Assembly: GCF_016859285.1 (NCBI RefSeq)
Contig: NC_053417.1
Location: 25,445,706 to 25,509,705, forward strand
Length of the DNA: 64,000 bases
Source: Xiphias gladius
Taxonomy: Eukaryota; Chordata; Actinopteri; Istiophoriformes; Xiphiidae
Direction of reading: 5' to 3'
The translations under genes were made by a program, and so were the position numbers. Below, one piece after another: positions 22,701 through 64,000 of the stretch. The first letter of the stretch is position 1. Each line of letters opens with the position of its first letter. The notes beneath the pieces are model-generated. The model had not been told where the DNA came from and ran no database searches. It saw only the letters and a list, made by a program, of their open reading frames with translations.

Positions 22701-24310
22701 GAAGCTCATTAATTAGCACATTACATCGGGTTTGTTTAAGATCTATAAAAGCCAAATTTACCAATTTAATCTACCGTTTTTTTGTCGTTGGGTTTGTGGT
22801 TGTTTTTTTTTTGATTCATTGATTAATACATCAGTGTTTGAAATGTCAAAAAAATAACAAAGCTCTGGCCGTTGCAACTTCCCAGTTTCCAACCCCAAGT
22901 CCAAAACCCAGAAATGCTCGGTTCTCAGCGACATAAAACCGTGACAAGGAGCATATCCTCTCATCTGAGAAGCTGGAGCCAGAGAAGGTTTGGGATTTTT
23001 TTTTCACTAAACGATTAACCGATCATCTAAACGGCCGACTTTTATTTTCCCGATGCTCGACTCTCCGACCGATCGACTAATTCTTTTTAGCTCTACCGGG
23101 CTGTGGCCTCATATTTTAGCAGAAAGGCGCGAGAGCGGCATCGATCTTCTCCATCTAACTGTCAAACAAGGGGCATTTTTCTCAAAACGCTACGCTGATA
23201 CTTCGAAGTGCCGTGGACTTTGGGACGGACAAGACCAGGGAAGGAAGAGAGGGAAGAGCCTCGAAATGCGCGGCCTTCTCGCCGTCCTTGTCTCATATAT
23301 GCCCTACATAAGTGCACAGCTGCTGGAGGGGATCCGTACGTTCACGCGACGACTTGAGTGGCTCCCAGTGGTCCACGTTTTTGTCTTTTGGGAGCCCATT
23401 TCGCTACAGGTTTCATGGTAAGCGAACGAGACAGACAGTGGCCAAAGTGCCCTTGGCGAGTGTCTGTAAGAGTGCAACCCTAATGCACCAGGGGTGAGAA
23501 CAGGAAGAACACCATCTTAACTTTTTTCTTACTTTTTTTTGTTCACTATTCAACAAAGTCAGCAGAGCAAGTGACTGTATGTACCTGGACCGCACATCTT
23601 GCAGCAGCGGCCACTCTCCTCGTACTGAGTCAGTGGGTCACAACGGGACTGCGCGGCGGCCATCACCTGCAAAAGACAGGAAGCATGAAAGCACTGTGCC
23701 TGGGGCGTAGCTCCGGCCCTGCAATGGTCTGGTTTCTCGGCGGTGGTGGCAGTTGTTTCCCTTCCTGAGAACGAAACCCACAAGGGGCGTGTCGGAAAGT
23801 CCCAAACGTCCACCATGTGAGGAAGCCAGAAACGCACTAGCAGGCAGCACATCTCTCTCTCTCTCTCTCCCTCTTTCTTTCTTTCTTTGACATTTTCGCT
23901 CTCGGCGTCATTATTCCTCGGGTCTCGGGATTCGGACAGAGTCCCCCCCGTGCTTTGCGCCCCGCACACCCCAAACTCCCCGGCTGGCGCTGGGCAATCG
24001 AAAGCGAAAGTGCACGGGGCGCAGCCCCGCGGCTTTATGAGCACTTTCGACCGCCTGATAAGACGTCGAGCCCCGGCGTGTGCATCTGCGAGGAGGGCGA
24101 GTGGGTCACGCCTGAGGACAGTCCGGGGAGGGGGGGCACAATGACACAACTTTTAAAAAAAAAACCCAAATAAAAGCGAACAGCAACGGCGCGACCCGAG
24201 CGACTCGCAGCCGCCACAGCTCAGCCTCTGCCCGACGGTCCGCGGCGCAACACACGAACCGGCGTACTCACCGCAACAGCGCACACTGTCGCCATCCGCA
24301 ACAGATGCAT
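19736..24310 (-). CDS. cd40: CD40 (TNF receptor superfamily member 5)
   Basis: Nine exons, in transcript order: 24310-24272, 23666-23585, 22466-22344, 22238-22092, 21950-21857, 21243-21185, 20644-20549, 20430-20408 and 20020-19736, giving 948 nt and 315 residues. All have AG/GT borders and the phases close. A signal peptide (about 1-20, MHLLRMATVCAVAV) is followed by cysteine-rich TNFR repeats. These open CDPLTQYEESGRCCKMCGPG and include CKECGENEYQDKF, CTCAPGFHCSSAAC and VCKPGHGAQS. A membrane helix spans about 189-209 (VLIALISVFVLAVVVAGLIF). The cytoplasmic tail has acidic PEQQSSQEE, a possible TRAF-binding site, and ends with NYVTQEKGK, resembling the PVTQEDGK end of mammalian CD40. This resemblance separates it from other TNFRSF members. 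CD40 on B cells and antigen-presenting cells receives CD40L and signals through TRAFs to NF-kB. Confidence 0.85.
20090..20240. repeat. Terminal part of foldback repeat inside cd40 intron
   Basis: Contains AGCTAAGCTAATCGCC, GGTATCAATTGTCTCA and the terminal ATTTCCACAAAATGCTGAAC sequence seen in other copies of this family (compare 56160-56280 and 33560-33690). It lies between the last two cd40 exons. Confidence 0.6.
22467..23584 (-). other. cd40 intron between first and second cysteine-rich exons
   Basis: This 1.1-kb intron has no recognisable repeat or gene. The open frames in it are incidental. Confidence 0.6.
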
Positions 24311-26420
24311 CTCGGCGAGTTGTGTCGGAAAATCGCGGCGGGCTGTTGCTCTGCGGCTGCTCCCGGTCTCAAAGTCTCGCCGTAGCCCGCGCGTCCTTCC
24401 CCTATAACGTCCTGAAGGGAGGAGCTGAGCGCGGGGTATTTCCTGTGTGATAGATAATTATTTTTTTTTTTTCTTCTTCTTCTTTTTCTTCTTCTCTTGA
24501 CCATTTCCTGTAAACTCATATCTCACTTCTCACATTTTGGGTCCCTGAAATACCCACAGCCGGCGAAAACACGTTATCCTCACGTATCGATACCCCAGCG
24601 ACAACAAAATAATAATAATAATAATTTTAAAAAAAGAAAAAGAAAAAAACCCATGTGGTTGCTTTAGACCGGAAGGTTCATTTCAGTAGGATACCGGTGT
24701 GAAAATGAAAATTCAGCCAGCTTCGGCAGTGGTGGAGGAGCTACCGTCGGGGCTCCACCACAAGTTGACTTTGCAACATGCATTCAATTGTTCTTATAGG
24801 TAACTATAAGTAAAAGAAGTCTTTCCTGCAAAAATGAACCTCATGTATCGAAAGTAACATTTTTGGAGGAGAGGACTGTCATATTACAATATATCATATT
24901 ATTGCATTATTGCTGATGTGTGAGCAGCTGTGGGAAATGTTTACCTGTTCAAACTATTCGGTAACTTCACTCAAGCAGGAAACAGAATAACTCAAATGTC
25001 AAATGAGCGACACTGTGAAGCCTTACGCCATTGTTTTTCTCGGGCTACAATATCTAGTAGTAGAAGGGGAGACGATATTACACTGTTATTAACGAGATCC
25101 GGACAAAGCCCTGGAACCCAGTAGGAGTGAGACTGTGAGCCCCACAAAGGGACCGGATGAAGGACTTGACATAAATGTGAGCGCTGTAACCTTCAGATTC
25201 GGTTGCTTCCCGGAGCCGGCTCGGTTTTAAAGTGGGATTTTAACTATAGGCCACCAATCTAAATCAACTACATCAGACCAAGAGGTTTCATTGGTTTAAT
25301 TCTGTGATTAAAGAGTTTGTGTGATGGTGGTGGTGGTGGGGGTGGGGGGCCTAGGCCTGGGCCTTCTCACCCCTCGTCGCAGCTCTGTACCGTTGTGGCT
25401 GGCCGAGGTGCAGGTCATTTTGAGTACCTCACTTTGTGTTGGCATCTATGATCCACCGCAGCGCCTTTTTATTTAATAAGCCCACTGTCTGATTAGAATG
25501 GGAAATCTTACTATGCAAAGTGGCTGCGATATCTCCATTCCCAAGCCGTGAGGCAGAAGCTGTGAAGTAGCACAAATGCAAATATTCAGGCATAAGTACA
25601 TCAAAAAAAGTACCGAAGCGCAGACGCTGAGTAAATGTACATAGTCACATTCCACCACCTACCTACTGTATTTCAAAAGGATGATAAGCTTTTATTAGGC
25701 CACTGTTACAGCCATTTAAGTTCTTGGTTGACTAAAACAATGTGGATTTTATGTTTCTCAGCATTTCCACAGGGAAAAAAAAAATAAAGTCAATGAATGT
25801 ATTTATTCACAACCTATATCAGTTCTTATGAATCTTATAATAGGATGAAATCCATTGTTTTCATGGTTTGTGACCACACCTTCTTTCATTCTGTGGTAGG
25901 GACTAAAACCCCACCAGATTGTTAAGGGATTCCCCATGCAGTTCTCACAGGGTGGTTTTCCCACATAGTCAAGCTGCCGGTGAACAGGCTCCTCCCTCGT
26001 CTTGCATCAGTAAGCAGACCAGCCCCCTTCAGCTCTGCAAATGCGCTGACCATTTTGATCGAGTGAGCTCTAGTGGGCTGTTTTGTTGTCGCTGCATCCA
26101 GGGTCAAACCAGCTGCTGCTCAGATTTTTCTTGCGTGGGTATCGGTGCAGTTAAGGCACAGGTACCGGGCGCAGGCCCAAAAAGCACACGCTCTTCAACT
26201 CTCATAACCATTTCCTGGCTGGAAATTCCAAGGGATTTCCATCTGCTGTCCCTGTCGACACGTTAAAAAGGCACCCTGTAAAACGGAAGGAATGGACACG
26301 GAAGTGACGTATTCACACAGCACACATTCAGTAATGAGTCAGGCCAGAGTGTAACACATGCCTAGTTTAGGTACAGTCCATAAAAAACAAACAAACATGC
26401 AAAGACAGGAACAACAACCT
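24311..26420. other. cd40-formin head-to-head intergenic DNA, proximal part
   Basis: The GC-rich start (24311-24430) is the likely cd40 promoter and 5' UTR; no TATA box is obvious. It is followed by CTT/TTC-rich sequence (24465-24498) and unique DNA. A 3'-end fragment of the hAT-like repeat lies at about 25590-25665. No coding exon was recognised. Confidence 0.45.
25590..25665 (+). repeat. 3' end fragment of hAT-like repeat
   Basis: Ends with GAGTAAATGTACATAGTCACATTCCACCAC in loose form, matching the right terminus of the full copy ending at 53066. Confidence 0.45.
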
Positions 26421-27299
26421 TGGTACTACACAGAGGAGGCCTGGTTTCATTCGGATGGTTGAAGCACGGACGTGCCCAGATCAGCCTCCGAGGGAGGTCG
26501 GGGCCAAAATGTGTTGTTGGGCCTCACTATACATGGCAGCTTTTTTTTTTTTAGGCCAAAGTGCCAAAAACTCACTTGTACCAGCTTCTCAAATGGGAAT
26601 ACTTGCTAGTTTTCATAGTTTTCTATAGTCCTTAACTCCGATTGTTTAGGCTTTTGACTGTTGGTCGGTCAAAAAAAACAACAAAAAAAACCAATTTAAT
26701 ATATGTTAAGTTTGGCTTCAGGGAATAAAGACTCTATTTTTATTCCTCTATTTTACACACGCTACACACTAAACAATCAATCAGTTCTTAAAGGAAATAA
26801 TTATCCAATGTTTTGATAATGAATATAATTTTCTGAAGTTTTCTGTGTGTGTTTATTACCTGACAGTCGTAAAAAAATAAAGTAGTTTGATAAAACACTT
26901 TACAACAAATAAAACAAAAACGAAAACAGGGGAGGTCTTAAAACCAAGAGTCCCTCTACGAGACCAAAACCACAAGAAGGAGCATGGATGATGTGTCATA
27001 TTCTACAGGTGGTTTTGCAAATTTCTAACAAAATTTCCTTTAACCAAATTATTTAGAACCAAACTCTATGGAGTAAACTTGGAACTTTTGGGGGCCCTGG
27101 GGGTCTGGGGCCAAGTTGACAATCCAGCCTTGAGTACAGATGCGTCCTCATTACAGCAGCGCTGCTCTTATAAGACGGCTACACGACGTGGTGGGAAACG
27201 ATTCATTCTCATTTACTAATGAATGCTTTGACTTAACTTCATACATCTTTTTATAAATCAGGACCGTGGTTCACTTCCACACCACATATGAATTCTAAT
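26421..27299 (+). pseudogene. Partial duplicate of formin exon 5 and flanking intron, split by an insertion
   Basis: 26421-26474 is highly similar to 31938-31991, the 3' end of formin exon 5 plus its donor. It shares CTACACAGAGGAGGCCTGG and, in translation, LHRGGL..F.WLK against LHRGGLASLRWVK. The similarity resumes at 27136-27299 against 31984-32186, which is pure intron in the real gene; both end near TTCACTTCCAyaCyACATATGAATT. About 660 bp of unrelated sequence (26475-27135) separates the halves. Because intron is copied too, this is a DNA-level duplication and not a retrocopy. It has no matching acceptor and lies upstream of the formin start codon, so it is most likely a relic. Confidence 0.65.
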
Positions 27300-28226
27300 G
27301 GACAAGAAAGCTGAGAAAGCTCATTTTGTTTGCAGATGTTGCACGTCCCCCTTTGCCTTCTGTGAAATTTATCCAAAGGCAGACCATAGTATCTGCATTT
27401 TTAGGTATTCTGATTAGGATTTGCATTTTTAGGTACCACGATCTTTTTGGGGTAAAATAATCAGCCTAAAAAGGTCAAAGTAAGGCATGACGACCTTTGT
27501 ATCGGAACAGCTCGAAAAACGCTGTCTGCCTTTGTAGGGCTTCACAGGGCTTATAATCCAATTTATCGGGGGAAAACCTTTGGTAAGAATATGCTGAAAA
27601 GTTTTTGTTGCAAAAGCGATTTGTTGCTTTTTAAGTTTGACTTTGTGACTTTGCCTGCATTTTCCTTAAAATGCAAATTAAAACGATGTCTTATTGTCAT
27701 ACACATGCTGTATATACTGTCCATATTTCATACGGGTAGACAATTGCATTCTGAGTAGGACTCCATTAAGAAGTCTCAGCAGGGCTAATAGGGGAAGGTT
27801 TTTTAATGAGCGCTATAAATCGTATTGCTCTATTGTGCTGTATTATTATGGGCATTGTGAGGGGGCCACAGGCTTCCTGGTGCTCTCTCCTGGATCGGTA
27901 GAGGGTGAGCAAGAGATAAGGCGAATTTTCCCTACATGTGGAGACGTGCAAAAGTGACCGAAAATCTTTGCAATTTTGCAGTGAGGTGTGTGGCTGTGGG
28001 TGTGGCCGAGGAGCCACTGACTGCTTTACCTGGAAGAATGTAACCTGAGCTGAAAGAGGGCGGTCACAGCAAAGTAACACAAATCACAGCAATTTTCCTT
28101 CTCCCCAGGTCAGAGGAGCGGATCTCCTTCTCAGTTTTGTGGGGCAAAAAAACCAAAACAAAGCAATCCTCCTCTGCGTCTTTGATTGAATGGTTCTATG
28201 GATTTTTGTGTGACAGCTAAAGAATT
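27300..28226. other. Probable 5' flank and leader of the formin gene
   Basis: No coding sequence is seen. An in-frame TAA at 28218-28220 directly precedes the chosen formin ATG. The transcription start is not identifiable. Confidence 0.4.
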
Positions 28227-59994
<31,768 letters not shown>

Positions 59995-60047
59995 GTTACA
60001 CACTATGGTGTGCATATCAGTGACCACTGAGGCCTGCAGGGATGCTT

Positions 60048-60053
60048 ATTAAA
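60048..60053 (+). other. Candidate polyadenylation signal of the formin
   Basis: ATTAAA lies 54 bp after the TGA, with a second ATTAAA at 60106-60111. Both would support a transcript ending with the FH2 exon. Confidence 0.3.
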
Positions 60054-60576
60054 CAGAGTAAAAGTTTAAGTGACAGTTCAAAAACAGTAAGATTATTATT
60101 TGACATTAAAAATGATAATAATAGAGTAAAATGTTGCTTGGATTTATAGTTTTAGTGTCTGTCTTCATTTTTCTCCTGTTTTGTTGTACAGATATTTTAT
60201 TTTATAATGTATCCTGGATGTGATTCATTGTATATACATGAGAAGTGCAGAGTGATGCTCATGCACCTGGACAACAGGAGGTCAGCTGAAATACATTTTG
60301 TAAATGTAAAACTGATCCGCGTCGCATTGCTTCATGTCAGACATGGGTTCGATTTTGGGCTGACTTCATATTTAGCTCGGGATAAATCAATGAAGTAACG
60401 AATCAAGTAATGAAGGATTTGAAACCCCTTCGGCTGTAGGAAGCGCTCGGATGCCCTGCTGGCAGGGGAGCAAACGAGACGGCACTTCAGAGGCAGGCTG
60501 AGGGGGCCGGCGCACTTTGAGTGTGTGGATTTTCTTAATGTTATCAGGCTGTGGTCAGAGTCCTTTCCTCCCCCAG

Positions 60577-62040
60577 CGCGGCGGGAAGAGCTCCAAGGCT
60601 GCCTCTGATTCAGGACCACGCCTGCACTCCGGCCACGGCCTGATGACCAGCGCCAAATTCCCCTTCAAACGCTGGAAATGTATCTCAGCGGTAAGGATTG
60701 ATTGATGTGTTACGCGGCTTTTATGTATCTGACATTTTAATCAGCTGACAGAAAAAAATACTATTTGTAGTGTTAACTGTGAACCATAGTGGTATAATGA
60801 ACCGGGCCCCGTACCGAGCAGGAAAAGTTTGCACATTTTCTTGTAACAGAGAGAAGAAACCACTGATTTTAATTAAAACTTTGCATCTGTAGAAAACTGG
60901 TGATTCATTAGCAGGAAACATGCAAAACTATTTCATTAAATGTAATGATTCCTTCATAGAGCTTTATCTTATTATTCTTATTTTTTTATTCCAATTTGTC
61001 AGAATTGTAACTGGATGGATCATTAAGGCTTTTTTTTTTTTTTTTTTTTTTTTTTGACATAGTGTCTTTGTACCGCTTTTGAAATTAAAAAGAGATAAGT
61101 GGCCTAACTTAGCTTGGAATTAGTTTCACTTTTACAGAGAACCACAGACACATAAATATAACAATTGTGCATTTATTACTCCCTTGTTAAACATCACAGT
61201 TTTGTGGAGTTTTGCTCCACTTTTCTGCCGTTTCTCAAACACTTTGTTGCATGAGGTTTGAACCTCAGTTTTTACGCTGTGCGATGCTTTTTACTTGTGA
61301 TTCTTCAAGTCATTACCAGGTTTTAGGGGGTCTGTATAAAAAAAAAAAAAAAGTGACACATCTGAGTTTCTGTCTTCTCATTTACAGGTTTGTCTAATTG
61401 TCGGGATATTTTTGTTCTGTTTGGTATGCATTGTAAAAGCCGTAAGAACTTTTCTAACCCTTTTCCCCTCAACTCGCTACCTCTTAAGCTTTTCATTACA
61501 GAATTAAGACGTGCAGTATGTACAACATCAGGGGTTTGAATTCCTGGTCTTGGAGCAAACCACTTATCACTTCTGTGCACCAGTGGTGAAGGTTCATTAG
61601 CCAGCAGCTGGAGCCGGTGTGAAGATGTTCTTGTTTATTTTTTATTATTTCCTACTGTGAGAAAATAATTTGGCAACATCCTGGTAGCAGAAAAACAAGC
61701 TGTTTAACATAAAACCACCTCCAGTGGTCCGAATGACTGTGACTGATCTAAAATATCCGGTCTGATTGTTGTTACTGTGTGGGAAACCTTCCGATAGCTC
61801 TTTCTGCCTTGGTTTATATCTTCATGCAATCGTCGCGTGTCAACTTCTCCAACCTGCCTTTTCTTCTTTTTCTTTCTTTGATTCCTAAGTCCTCGTTTTC
61901 AGTCTGCTGGCGATACAGTTATCTCAGGCGCCACGGGCCTTTTCTCACAGCAGACGTTCATAAAAGCTCAGGCGTTGCTCATACCACCAGCGATGGTTCT
62001 GGTCTATCCAAGAGTCCCGTTAAGCCACGACAGGCTGACA
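60577..62040 (+). CDS. Two exon-like segments downstream of the formin stop (provisional)
   Basis: 60577-60690 is open only in the frame giving RGGKSSKAASDSGPRLHSG ... KFPFKRWKCISA. It has a CCCCCAG acceptor and a GTAAGG donor, and is 38 codons in phase 0. 61903-62040 follows a strong pyrimidine tract and ends before GTGAGC. In the same phase-0 chain it reads SAGDTVISGATGLFSQQ..., 46 codons. The segments could be a basic C-terminal tail of the formin, made if the FH2 exon is spliced differently, or exons of a separate + strand gene. No domain is recognised. The frame of the second segment is ambiguous, because a phase-1 reading is also open. Confidence 0.35.
60691..61902. other. Noncoding DNA between the two downstream exon-like segments
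   Basis: AT-rich, with a long T run (about 61029-61055) and an A run at 61339-61352. No gene seen. Confidence 0.5.
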
Positions 62041-63849
62041 GTGAGCCAGCATGTGCAATACCAGGACCCTGCATCCGAAGCGGCTGAATTGTGTTCATTT
62101 TATTATTTGCAGCTGTACTTTTCCTACTGTGACATGTCAATGTGGCTTCCGTGAAAAAGGCCTGATGTTGTAGATGTTTTGCTCCCTGGGTTGGAGCTAC
62201 CGCTTTATTTTAGCGTAAATCAATTTTACACGTTTTTTTATTTTATTTTATTTTTTTAGGAACACATAGACACGTACTGAATCCAAATCTGCATGTGGTG
62301 CCATGTTGGACTGCGTTTCTATTTTGAGTTATGTTTGTCCTGAGTATTCTGCCTGCTTAATTGGCAGCTGAGGGAATAAAACAAATTCACATTGAACAAA
62401 AGTAAACTGGTTCAGGGTCACATTTAGACAGCTCCACCCTACCTGCCTATTACTTTAAAGCTGCTCTAATCAGTATTTTTTTTTTTACGGATAACGGATC
62501 AAATGACTATACGGGATGTGAAACGTGTCAGTTATGGTAATGAACCCTCAGAGAGTTATCAGCTCTATGGGGTGTTTCAGTGTTTTTGAGCCCTTTTTTT
62601 TTTTTTTTTGGTTTTCTTGCCCACAACTCTCCCTTCTCAGCAGTTACTTTCAGCAAAAAAAAACCCCACAGCACCAAACGACAGACAAAGCTAACAACTA
62701 GCTGGTGAACACAGTGGAGCATTTAGCAGCTATAGCAGTATCTCAATGATGTATTTGCTCAGTGAATGACTGGGCAGTTCTGACCCATGACAGAGCCAGA
62801 GATGGGCTCTCTGATGTGCACAAACCAGAGCAAACCTCTGCCTGTGAGTTCACCGACGCTGTGTACCAGGGCTGAGACGGAAGCTGTAAATTTAATCACG
62901 TTTTGGTGAAAACATGAGTGACTGGAGCATACCGAGCATACCGATAGCCAGCTGCGGATTGGTTTGGGGAATGCTTTGATAATTTTCTCTCTGCTTTAAA
63001 AAGTTTTGTTCTGCTGTAACTACTGTGAATCCAGGCTGATCACAGCCTCCGATCTCCATGAAGGAGCAATCTGGGACGATTTTGCTGCTACATTTTACAT
63101 CTACAAGGCTTAAGACTCAAATGTAAATTGAATAGAGAGTCTGGGTGATATTGATTTGGAGTCTTCTAAATTGTTGAGCCCAACTCAGAAAATCTCTCTT
63201 CAGATGAAATGGTAAAATATTACTGTGAAGGATGGCAGGTGCCCCTCTCAGTGACTGACAGTTCGTATCTCTAATTGCCTTGGGCCTATTGCCTATTTTA
63301 TTACTTTAAAAAGTAACTGGACTACTTTGGATATAGGTTTAATTAGTGTAAAAGTTTACACGTACAATGACAGCGTTACAATGAGCCTGCTTCTTTTTGA
63401 AGATTACCAAAGCCGCTCATTATGTGCAACATGGCTGTTTGACATGGTCAGTGTGTTATATTCGGAGTACATACTCTCCTTTTGACTACTAATTAAATTC
63501 ATTAGAGACTTTCTGTCTTTTTATTTGCCCTTTGGAGATGATAGAACAATCCCAGTCCCCTATAGACTGCATTTTAAAAGGAAATAATTCCTGGAGGCAG
63601 CGGGTAAAATATTAATGTGATTTGTTTCATATGAGGTAAGAGGTAAAAATATTTCAGAGACGTCTTCTCACCTGGAGGATGGATTTGGGAACAAACATAG
63701 ATTGTTTTACACACACACAATGTGATGAAAGGATTTTTGCGCCGACTGGATTTCTAATCATTGAATTACAGAACTCCAGCTCAGTCTGACACTGCGACAC
63801 CAGTGCTTGAGATGATGTGTGTGTGTGTGTGTGTGTGTGTGTTCTACAG
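62041..63849. other. Noncoding DNA near the window end
   Basis: Contains T runs (62589-62609), a partial copy of the third repeat family (about 62645-62740), otherwise unique DNA, and a (TG)n run just before the acceptor at 63850. No gene seen. Confidence 0.5.
63816..63841. repeat. (TG)n microsatellite
   Basis: About thirteen TG units directly upstream of the acceptor-like TTCTACAG, where its length could affect splicing. Confidence 0.9.
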
Positions 63850-63903
63850 TCAAGTGGTTTTCAGCACGGGGACCTCAAGGAGCACGGCCGTCACTACCGC
63901 TGA
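63850..63903 (+). CDS. Possible terminal exon of the downstream chain (provisional)
   Basis: TTCTACAG precedes 63850. The phase-0 reading SSGFQHGDLKEHGRHYR ends with TGA at 63901-63903 and continues the phase-0 chain of 60577 and 61903. A different frame stays open to AAG before GTATTT at 63928 (QVVFSTGTSRSTAVTTAED...), which would make this an internal exon of a gene running out of the window. I cannot choose between them. Confidence 0.3.
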   Translation, partial: SSGFQHGDLKEHGRHYR

Positions 63904-64000
63904 AGACAACAAGGTCATGTCCAAGGTATTTTTATAGCCGCCGGTGCATTTTTCGCAACAAGGACGCCGACTAAACGATAAAGACCGCTGTCTCAAATTA

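Noticed and set aside
25919..26266. 115-codon + strand open frame in the cd40-formin spacer
   Set aside because: No recognisable domain or splice structure; length is within chance for this composition.

Overview
The window is vertebrate nuclear DNA, most likely from a spiny-rayed (percomorph-type) teleost. It has intron-split genes with GT-AG borders, many microsatellites, Tc1-like and hAT-like DNA transposons, and recognisable fish orthologues. No prokaryotic, viral or CRISPR-like content is visible. Only four protein-coding genes can be supported; the rest is intron, UTR, intergenic DNA and repeats.

Layout. (1) 3149-7228, + strand: the last exons of a sosondowah (SOWAH) ankyrin-repeat gene. 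Its 5' part lies before the window or in unrecognised exons of the first 3 kb. (2) 16022-17410, + strand: a two-exon Iroquois TALE homeobox gene, irx7, with a TATA box. It is separated from sowah by about 8.8 kb of noncoding DNA holding a CpG-rich block and an AT-rich satellite. (3) 19736-24310, - strand: nine exons of the TNF-receptor family member CD40, convergent with irx7. (4) 28227-59994, + strand: a 17-exon formin with two PH-like domains and a C-terminal FH2 domain. It matches the pleckstrin-homology-containing formins (PHCF) known from many vertebrates but missing from placental mammals. It is head to head with cd40. After its stop codon lie three further exon-like segments (60577-60690, 61903-62040, 63850-63903) of uncertain ownership.

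The genes are not a pathway. The one arrangement with known functional meaning is sowah next to an Irx gene. This is an ancient bilaterian linkage in which Sowah introns and the intergenic DNA carry Irx enhancers, and which tetrapods lost. CD40 is an immune co-stimulatory receptor and the formin is an actin nucleator.

Notable extras are: a partial duplicate of formin exon 5 with its flanking intron, lying upstream of the formin start and split by an insertion; a possible 3-nt or 45-nt micro-exon in sowah; a non-autonomous hAT-like element with a perfect 8-bp target duplication; a dead Tc1-like transposon; foldback repeats; and an L1-type ORF1 relic. All exon borders were read by eye from reading frame and splice consensus, without transcript evidence.
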